Source of the DNA: an uncultured Candidatus Melainabacteria bacterium
GTDB taxonomy: Bacteria > Cyanobacteriota > Vampirovibrionia > Gastranaerophilales > Gastranaerophilaceae
DNA length: 11,456 bases
Direction of reading: 5' to 3'
Assembly (NCBI GenBank): GCA_934692665.1
Contig: CAKUUG010000047.1
Location: 1-11,456, forward strand
Positions 5,945-11,456 of this stretch are shown piece after piece; the first letter of the stretch is position 1, and each line of letters opens with the position of its first letter. The notes beneath the pieces are model-generated. The model ran no database searches, was not told where the DNA came from, and saw only the letters and a program-made list of their open reading frames with translations. A program made the position numbers and the translations under genes.

Positions 5945-8884
5945 ATGTCTGACGATGCAATAAAGTTGAGTGGTTTTGGAACTTTAGTTAAAAAACTGAA
6001 AGAAAACAATGTTGATATTAGTGAAGAAGAGTTGTCTTCGCTTTTTTCTCAAACTCTTGAGTCGAGCAAAGATGGAAAAGTGAGTGCGAGTGAATTTTCC
6101 AGTACGCTTGCTGAAACGTATGGAATTGAAGACAATTCTGAAATTTTAGGCATAATATCTCAAATCGCTTCGAATGACGGGGTTGACGATGATTTAAGCA
6201 CAGTTGACTTTGAAAAACAAAAAGAAATTGAAGAAAACGCCAATGACAGCACTTTTTCCTCGCAGTTGGATGAAAATACTTCTAACGCCCTCATTTCTGT
6301 TTTGGAAAAACTCGTAGCTTCTCAAGAAGAAAGTTTGAATGCTACAAAAGAAAACAACGGTATTATCGCTGGTCTTTGGGATGGATTCAAAAATTTAACA
6401 GGAATCGGTGCAGGCTCTTCTAAAGTTCAAGCAGAAATAGACAAATTCAAAGAAGAAATAGAAAAAGTTAAAAATGGCGAATTGTCACTAGACGAAGTAT
6501 ACGAAGATATTACAGGAAATGCACTGGATGAGAATGAATTCAATGCTTTGATTGATGGAAGTGTTGATTATTCTAAATCTGATTTTTTGCAAACAGCTTC
6601 AAAATATAAACAAGGTCAAAAACAAGTAGTAAATACAGTTTCCGGTATAGGTTCCGCATTGACTGTAACAGGACTTGTTGTAGGCGGAATATTCACCGGT
6701 GGATTGTCTTGGCTAGCTGCAGGTGCAATTTGTGTCGGGGCTGGAACTGCGGCGTATATGGTGCCACAAGCAGTCGATGGCTTGACGGAAAAAGATGGAT
6801 ACAGTGCAATGGAATTGGCTGAGGATTTGGCAGTTGGTACAGTAAATTCTCTTATACAAACTGTTACAATGGGAACAGCAAAAGGTATATCAGGTGCAAT
6901 TGCAAACAAAGTCACCAATCAAACAGCCGCAAGTCTTTTAAGTGCTGAAGTAACATCATTGGAATTGGGTGTTGGAATGGCAACGGGTGATTATTTAGCA
7001 GAAGCCGGTGCAACGAGATTGGACGATTTGAGCTTAACTGAAGATGATAAAACTGCTTATGAGCAAATTGCAAAAGGCGAATTGAAAGAAGGCGACGAAG
7101 GTTATGAAGAAGCTTTAGAAAGAGCAAATAAATACTATGCAGCTATTTCAAATAATTCTGATTTGTCTTTGCAAGGTTTAACTACAACAGCCCTAACCTC
7201 AACAGCAGCTTCGCTTGCAGCAGGAGCAAGTGTCGTGGGTGTTCAAGGAACATTGGGTACAACATTAGCTAATGCTACAATGAACTCATCCGCTACAGCC
7301 CAAATAGGAGCAAGATTGTTAACAGGCGGAGTATCCGGTGCTACTGCCGGTGCTAGTGCTACATTTGTTGGCGGTGGTACGAATTATTTATTGACAACTG
7401 ATGGAAATGAAATTACGCTTGGGGATTGGCTAAATTCTTCAACTGAAAATTTAGCAAGCGGGGCAATAACAGGTCTTGCTTCAGGTGTTGCTTTTGAGGC
7501 GGTCCAAATTGCTTCAGGAACTCCTGCACCGGAAAATGCTGAAAAAATCAATAAAGATAAAGTTGACGACAATGGTCTAAAATATACAGAATACTTGGAC
7601 AAAGACGGAAATGTCATAGCCAAAGATTACAAAGCAAGCGACGTGTCGGATTTTCTTGCAAGAAACAACCAAGAAGGATTGACAAATTACAGCCAAGAAA
7701 CAGCCTCAGCTCAAAACACCTCCAATAACGCAAGAACAGTAAGGGTAACATACGATTATCAAAGCAAAACAGCTGAACTAAACGGAACAACATACGAAAC
7801 AGACGGGGTTCTTGCAAAAGCATATCAATTAGATTGGTACAATAATGCAATATTCTTGGGTCAAAAAGGTTCTTTACAAACGTATGAAATACCAAATGGA
7901 AATACTTCTTTAGTTGTTGATGAACAAGGTAACGTAATTTCGGAAAATAATTCTTTGTTGTTGGAAAATGCTGCTACATCAAACGGAAGTGCTTCTTTAG
8001 TTGTTGATGAACAAGGCAACATAATTTCTGAAAACAATTCTTTGTTATTAGAAAATGCGACTGTGCCAAATGAAGAAATAACTTTGGCTACTGTCGATAA
8101 TAACGGAACCCAAATTTTAGCAGCTCAAGATAATGTTCAACAAATGATGCAAAACCCTGCTGCAGTAAAGTTTGCAGCAGCTATAGATACAGAAACATAC
8201 ACCCCAACCCAAACAGCAACTACTTCTACCACCACAACCCCATCTGCATTAACTCCAGAAGGATTGGAAACTATTGTTGAACAAAGATTAACCGACAACA
8301 AAGCTCTAGAAGGTTTAGACCCTGAACAAATTCAAAAAACAAAAACCGAAACGATACAAGCAATCGAATATGTATCAGACAAATTTAAAGATATGGGGTT
8401 AAATCTCTCAAAAGAAGCAATCATTGAAATGATGGACGCATTTGGAGATTGGAAAGATGCAAATAGCGACATTCGAAGTTTGGCTGAATTAGAAAAAGGC
8501 AATAATTATAGCAAGTATGTATTATCAAAACTGGTTAATAGCAGTATCGTGGATAAAAAAATATTAGAATATATAGCAATGAAACAAAAGACCGATTCTC
8601 CTATGCTTACGCTTAATGCATTATTGAAGTGCAAAATTTTAAATGAAGAACAAACATTCTTTGCAAAAGATATCCTAATGTCTCTTTATGAAGGTCTTAT
8701 TTCGGATAGTGATTTAAAGGGAGTTGATTGGAAAAATTTGTCATCCGAAGATGAAACTATTACCGCAATAGTAAATTCTGGCGAAGAATTGTCAAAAGCA
8801 TTAAAATATCAAAACCAATTAGATTACAAAAAATTCTTAGCAGAAGTTCCTGAAGGTTACAAAATTAGAATCCAAGGATTATAA
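5945..8884 (+). CDS. Large EF-hand/Gly-Ala-rich toxin-like protein, N-terminal part of split gene
   Basis: 979 residues from ATG 5945, preferred because AGGA (5934-5937) lies 7 nt upstream; the next in-frame ATG, 5927, lacks a well-placed SD. Numbering here is from 5927. Residues 45-56 (ESSKDGKVSASE) fit an EF-hand loop with Glu at position 1, and a degenerate second site (SNDGVDDD) follows. A coiled, charged region is at 160-220. Long Gly/Ala/Val-rich hydrophobic segments lie at 236-283 and 419-526, like the membrane-active or pre-toxin regions of large bacterial toxins. Two 29-residue units are at 660-717, and a Thr/Pro linker (TATTSTTTTPS) precedes a helical region. No signal peptide is seen. 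The frame ends at TAA 8882-8884 but continues open in the same frame to 10237, so this is probably the front of a longer protein. Toxin/effector role is inference. Confidence 0.75.
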   Translation: MSDDAIKLSGFGTLVKKLKENNVDISEEELSSLFSQTLESSKDGKVSASEFSSTLAETYGIEDNSEILGIISQIASNDGVDDDLSTVDFEKQKEIEENANDSTFSSQLDENTSNALISVLEKLVASQEESLNATKENNGIIAGLWDGFKNLTGIGAGSSKVQAEIDKFKEEIEKVKNGELSLDEVYEDITGNALDENEFNALIDGSVDYSKSDFLQTASKYKQGQKQVVNTVSGIGSALTVTGLVVGGIFTGGLSWLAAGAICVGAGTAAYMVPQAVDGLTEKDGYSAMELAEDLAVGTVNSLIQTVTMGTAKGISGAIANKVTNQTAASLLSAEVTSLELGVGMATGDYLAEAGATRLDDLSLTEDDKTAYEQIAKGELKEGDEGYEEALERANKYYAAISNNSDLSLQGLTTTALTSTAASLAAGASVVGVQGTLGTTLANATMNSSATAQIGARLLTGGVSGATAGASATFVGGGTNYLLTTDGNEITLGDWLNSSTENLASGAITGLASGVAFEAVQIASGTPAPENAEKINKDKVDDNGLKYTEYLDKDGNVIAKDYKASDVSDFLARNNQEGLTNYSQETASAQNTSNNARTVRVTYDYQSKTAELNGTTYETDGVLAKAYQLDWYNNAIFLGQKGSLQTYEIPNGNTSLVVDEQGNVISENNSLLLENAATSNGSASLVVDEQGNIISENNSLLLENATVPNEEITLATVDNNGTQILAAQDNVQQMMQNPAAVKFAAAIDTETYTPTQTATTSTTTTPSALTPEGLETIVEQRLTDNKALEGLDPEQIQKTKTETIQAIEYVSDKFKDMGLNLSKEAIIEMMDAFGDWKDANSDIRSLAELEKGNNYSKYVLSKLVNSSIVDKKILEYIAMKQKTDSPMLTLNALLKCKILNEEQTFFAKDILMSLYEGLISDSDLKGVDWKNLSSEDETITAIVNSGEELSKALKYQNQLDYKKFLAEVPEGYKIRIQGL
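7904..8077 (+). repeat. Two tandem 87-bp (29-codon) coding repeats
   Basis: Unit 1 (7904-7990) and unit 2 (7991-8077) both encode SLVVDEQGN(V/I)ISENNSLLLENA in their first 22-23 codons, and only the tails differ. Most base differences between the copies are synonymous (GGT/GGC, TCG/TCT, AAT/AAC, TTG/TTA), so the duplication is not brand new and the protein sequence has been kept. Confidence 0.9.
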
Positions 8885-8989
8885 AATGGCGTTGGAGCAA
8901 GAATTGTTGCATCAAAAGTTTCTCCATCTGTAGATAATCCGCAAGATGCAACGGGAGCTGATTGTGTTGATGTTAAAAAAATTATTACT

Positions 8990-10237
8990 ATGGATTCAAA
9001 TGGAAATATAAGCAAAAGCACAACTTTTGAAAATGGAGATGGCACAGGCGAAGCATATTATCAAGAATTGGATAGAACAATTATTTTAAATGCAAAAAAA
9101 ATAGAAATAGAAGTAGAAGGTGAAAAAGTAGCTTATCCGGTTCCTGTTTCACAAATTGAAATAGTAAATAATGAAAACGGCGAACCGAGTTATGTGCTAT
9201 ATACAAAAGAATCATCTGATTTATCGGGTGCATTTGAAACAACAAGATATGATTTAAAAGATTATCCTGAAGAAATGGATGTTATATCTGCAATAAAAGA
9301 TGGTACAATCACAGGTGGTACTAAATTGTCAACTGTAACATCTGATAATGGTTCAACTTCTTATGTTCAAAATTACGAACGAAATGGAAATACAGTATCA
9401 AGAAACTACAATTCCCAAGTTGATGAAAATGGCAATTTGGTTTCAACCAATTACCAATACCAAATAAATAACGAAAATGGCGATAGTTTGTTATCTGTAG
9501 ATAGAAGCTGGAGCAAAAACGCTGACGGTTCAACGACTACTGTTATCAATGGAAAAAATTATACAGCAACTTTTGATGATAATACAAAAACAGTTACTGT
9601 TGTCCAAGAAGATGGAACAAAAACAAGTTACTCAATCAATGATATGTTAACAAAAATTGATACATCAGAGAGCGAAGAAAAAGCAGCTTCAACTAAAGAA
9701 AATTATGTGTATGAAAATTCAACAGAGCAACAAAAAGATTTTTGGGCTATGGTTAAGACATTGCCTGCTGATCAATTGATTAATTTGGGAACAAATGTAA
9801 AAGAAATCACAATTACAGATAATGTTTTTGGGACTAATATTAATTTTGCTAGACATTTAAATGTAATTCCTGATGTTGCTGTTATATCTCACGAACTAGG
9901 GCATTCAATTGATATAGTAGATGAAGAAAAATTAGGAAATATCAGCCAAAATGAAGAATTAATTGAAATATATAATAACGAAATGAAAACTTTTACTCAA
10001 AAATATCCGGAATTATCTCAAAATATAATTAGCTATTTTTCACAAGTAGGCGGAGGAGGCGTTTTTGAAACCAATACAGGTTTATCTGAATTGGTTGCTG
10101 AATCCAATATGCTAATGACTACTTATGGACATGATAACGACTCGGTAAACGCAAGAGCTGAGTATTTAGTACAATATTTTCCGGAAACAGTTGCAAAAAT
10201 TGGTGAATTATTAGGATATAATAATGTAGAAAATTAA
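8990..10237 (+). CDS. Lethal-factor-like (ATLF) zinc metallopeptidase, C-terminal part of split gene
   Basis: 415 residues if started at ATG 8990; however, the same frame is open back to the TAA at 8882-8884 and no Shine-Dalgarno precedes 8990. The first 230 residues are beta-rich with repeated D/N-E-N-G turns (VNNENGEPSYV, VDENGNLVS, INNENGDSLL), like extended toxin repeat regions. Residues 290-410 form a zincin domain: ISHELGHSID with H301, E302 and H305, then about 60 residues later SELVAESNML, whose Glu (E367 or E371) should be the third zinc ligand. The order HExxHxxD, then S..F..I...E, then E-x-x-AE followed by YF.E.V..I, resembles the catalytic domain of anthrax lethal factor. Expected activity is peptide-bond cleavage of a target protein; the target is unknown. 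As an isolated ORF it would depend on read-through or reinitiation. Confidence 0.75.
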   Translation: MDSNGNISKSTTFENGDGTGEAYYQELDRTIILNAKKIEIEVEGEKVAYPVPVSQIEIVNNENGEPSYVLYTKESSDLSGAFETTRYDLKDYPEEMDVISAIKDGTITGGTKLSTVTSDNGSTSYVQNYERNGNTVSRNYNSQVDENGNLVSTNYQYQINNENGDSLLSVDRSWSKNADGSTTTVINGKNYTATFDDNTKTVTVVQEDGTKTSYSINDMLTKIDTSESEEKAASTKENYVYENSTEQQKDFWAMVKTLPADQLINLGTNVKEITITDNVFGTNINFARHLNVIPDVAVISHELGHSIDIVDEEKLGNISQNEELIEIYNNEMKTFTQKYPELSQNIISYFSQVGGGGVFETNTGLSELVAESNMLMTTYGHDNDSVNARAEYLVQYFPETVAKIGELLGYNNVEN

Positions 10238-10254
10238 TGTTTTACAAAAAACAT
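10237..10254 (+). terminator. Weak hairpin after the metallopeptidase gene
   Basis: ATGTTTT (10237-10243) and AAAACAT (10248-10254) form a 7-bp stem with a 4-nt loop starting at the stop codon. It is AT-rich and followed by AAATTTAAAA rather than a clean T-run, so termination is uncertain. The rest of 10255-10372 is AT-rich and holds nothing I can name. Confidence 0.25.
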
Positions 10255-10372
10255 AAATTTAAAATAACAGAGCTGTTTTGATTACTTTTTGTTTTAAATT
10301 TCTTTCTCAAAAGACAATTTAAAATCTATTAAATCCCCATTTTCCTCTTGCTACGATTAAACAAGGCCCATA

Positions 10373-10401
10373 TTGACAAGCCTACCATGATTTAATAGCA
10401 T
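10373..10401 (+). promoter_or_regulatory. Sigma-70-type promoter of the BRO/DinD-like gene
   Basis: A perfect -35 TTGACA (10373-10378) is followed after exactly 17 bp by TAGCAT (10396-10401), a 4/6 match to TATAAT. The predicted start near 10408 would give a leader of about 15 nt with AGGAG at 10411-10415, 7 nt before ATG 10423. This is the best promoter in the window. Confidence 0.7.
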
Positions 10402-10403
10402 GG
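10385..10403 (+). promoter_or_regulatory. Candidate operator overlapping the BRO/DinD promoter
   Basis: CCATG (10385-10389) and CATGG (10399-10403) are perfect inverted arms 9 bp apart, covering the spacer and the -10 box. The arrangement is what a repressor site that blocks polymerase would look like. It matches no LexA box I know. A nearby AGGC (10364-10367)/GCCT (10380-10383) pair flanks the -35. Confidence 0.4.
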
Positions 10404-10422
10404 ATACAACAGGAGATTTGAA

Positions 10423-11265
10423 ATGGGTGAAGATTTAACTTTATTTGAAAATAAAAGAATTAGGCATATTTATGACGAAGAAAAGGAAGTGTATTATTTT
10501 TCCGTTGTAGATATTGTTGCAATTTTGATTGAAAAAGATTATCAATCCGCAAGAAAATATTGGAAGGTTCTAAAGGGAAGGCTTTTAAAAGAAGGTTTTA
10601 GTGAACTGGTAACAAATTGTTACCAGTTGAAATTGCAAGCTGATGATGGGAAAATGCGTAAGACTGATGTTGCTGATATCAAGACAATTTTTCGTATAAT
10701 TCAGTCTATTCCATCAAAGAAAGCTGAACCTATTAAACAATGGTTAGCCAAAGTCGGTCAAGAGCGTGTTCAAGAAATGGCAGACCCTTCAAAAGCGATT
10801 GATAGAGCAAGAGAAACTTATCAGAAGCTTGGTCGTTCTGAAAAGTGGATTCAGCAACGAATGACAGGTCAAGAAACCAGAAATAAATTGACCGATTATT
10901 GGAAAGACCACGAAATTACAGAGGGTGAAGAATATGCGATTTTGACGAATATTATTCACCAAGAATGGTCTGGATTGTCTGTAAAAGAACATAAGAATTT
11001 AAAAGGCTTAAAGTCGCAGAATCTTAGAGATCACATGTCAGAAGCGGAGTTGATTTTTACAGCGTTAGCAGAATTATCCACAAGACAAATTGCAGAGTCA
11101 GAAAATGCAACTGGCATGGAAGAAAACAAAAAATCAGCTAAACGTGGTGGAAAAATCGCAAAAGAAGCAAAAGAAAAGTTGGAATTAGAAACAGGCAAAA
11201 AAGTTGTCACCGATAGCAATTTCCTTCCAAATAAACAATCTAAGCAAATAAAAAACAAAGAATAA
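10423..11265 (+). CDS. BRO-N domain protein, DinD/phage-antirepressor-like
   Basis: A 280-residue protein. Residues 8-110 form a BRO-N (Bro family N-terminal) DNA-binding domain: IRHIYDEEKEVYYFSVVDIV, then YWKVLKGRLLKE, ending IPSKKAEPIKQWLAKVGQER, the usual close of this domain in phage antirepressors. The C-terminal half (AIDRARETYQKLG, WSGLSVKEHKNLKGLKSQNL, RDHMSEAELIFTALAE) resembles DNA-damage-inducible protein D (DinD) and related chromosomal BRO proteins of 270-290 residues. The tail is Lys-rich. E. coli DinD is LexA-controlled and inhibits RecA-related reactions; whether this one does is unknown. AGGAG 7 nt upstream confirms the ATG. Its own promoter and candidate operator show it is transcribed alone. 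It suggests past phage or mobile-element input, though such genes also occur as stand-alone accessory genes. Confidence 0.82.
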   Translation: MGEDLTLFENKRIRHIYDEEKEVYYFSVVDIVAILIEKDYQSARKYWKVLKGRLLKEGFSELVTNCYQLKLQADDGKMRKTDVADIKTIFRIIQSIPSKKAEPIKQWLAKVGQERVQEMADPSKAIDRARETYQKLGRSEKWIQQRMTGQETRNKLTDYWKDHEITEGEEYAILTNIIHQEWSGLSVKEHKNLKGLKSQNLRDHMSEAELIFTALAELSTRQIAESENATGMEENKKSAKRGGKIAKEAKEKLELETGKKVVTDSNFLPNKQSKQIKNKE

Positions 11266-11316
11266 TAATCCATAACATAATAAATTCCGAATAAACTTAA
11301 TTTCTTGGCAAGTAAA

Positions 11317-11336
11317 AGCTATATTAAAAGATAGCT
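11317..11336 (+). terminator. Inverted repeat after the BRO/DinD gene
   Basis: AGCTAT (11317-11322) and ATAGCT (11331-11336) form a perfect 6-bp stem with an 8-nt loop, 51 bp past the stop codon. No T-run follows, so it may be a weak or factor-assisted terminator or a mere inverted repeat. Confidence 0.3.
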
Positions 11337-11379
11337 GTTAGAAATTTGTGTTCAAAACGATATCTTTGGATGATTTTTA

Positions 11380-11456
11380 TTTCCCTTTTCTAATTTAGAT
11401 GCTAGAATAAAAGCATTGAAGCTACTCTAAAAATATGTAAAAGTCAGTGGACTTTC
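11380..11456 (+). repeat. 77-bp perfect direct repeat, copy 2 (cut by window end)
   Basis: Identical to 1645-1721 in the same orientation and containing the same two potential hairpins. It lies 114 bp downstream of the BRO/DinD stop. The window ends inside or at the end of the identity, so how far it continues and which gene follows are unknown. In copy 1 the same element leads into a histidine kinase. Confidence 0.95.

Larger units (their letters stand above)
5945..10237 (+). pseudogene. Ancestral ~1430-codon effector gene interrupted by one in-frame TAA
   Basis: The upstream and downstream ORFs share the same reading frame. Between them the only stop is TAA at 8882-8884; the 35 codons from 8885 to 8989 are open and read naturally into the downstream protein (NGVGARIVASK...). 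The junction reads KIRIQGL-stop-NGVGARIV. A CAA-to-TAA change (Gln to stop) is one simple origin. The joined architecture is EF-hand-like N-terminus, Gly/Ala-rich segments, 29-residue repeats, helical region, beta repeats, HELGH peptidase. Whether the gene is dead, read through, or affected by a sequencing error cannot be decided from the sequence. Confidence 0.65.

Noticed and set aside
1645..11456. Repeat pair as insertion-sequence ends
   Set aside because: The copies are direct rather than inverted, no transposase or integrase lies between them, and no target duplication can be seen.

Overview
The window is AT-rich, gene-dense bacterial DNA. I see no rRNA, tRNA, CRISPR array, transposase or integrase. 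Several features suggest an anaerobic, gut-type bacterium: a flavin reductase fused to a rubredoxin, AT-rich codon use, TTG starts, and an N-terminal INFK...VNFT motif in the kinase-like protein. That motif, together with large EF-hand/Gly-Ala-rich proteins, recalls the Candidatus Gastranaerophilales (Vampirovibrionia, 'Melainabacteria'). This placement rests on remembered protein style, not on a search.

Left part (1-1612, minus strand): three co-directional genes, namely a small lipoprotein, a flavin reductase-rubredoxin fusion, and an unknown protein that runs off the left edge. A divergent intergenic region follows (1613-1835). It holds the first copy of a 77-bp repeat and a chain of possible hairpins.

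Middle part (1836-4697, plus strand): a soluble two-PAS histidine kinase, then an apparent operon of a LacA/Maa-type hexapeptide acetyltransferase overlapping a HAD phosphatase. The operon ends in a 44-codon remnant resembling the N-terminus of a GNAT acetyltransferase. The remnant stops exactly where the next, opposite-strand gene stops (shared CTAG), so this looks like an old rearrangement junction.

Right part (4694-11456): accessory in character. A divergent, protein-kinase-like gene (minus) sits beside a 4.3-kb plus-strand reading frame that is open from 5945 to 10237 except for one in-frame TAA at 8882-8884. The N-terminal 979 codons encode an EF-hand-like segment, long Gly/Ala-rich hydrophobic segments, a duplicated 29-residue unit and a Thr-rich linker. 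The C-terminal part encodes beta-rich repeats and ends in a HELGH zinc metallopeptidase domain that resembles the anthrax lethal factor catalytic domain. I read the two halves as one ancestral toxin- or effector-like protein of about 1430 residues, split by a single nonsense codon (or read through). Next comes a BRO-N/DinD-like gene behind a clear promoter with an overlapping inverted repeat. At the right edge the 77-bp repeat reappears, identical as far as the window goes.

The most interesting points are the split lethal-factor-like protein beside a kinase-like protein, and the perfect 77-bp repeat 9.7 kb apart, which heads the histidine kinase leader and recurs past the BRO gene.
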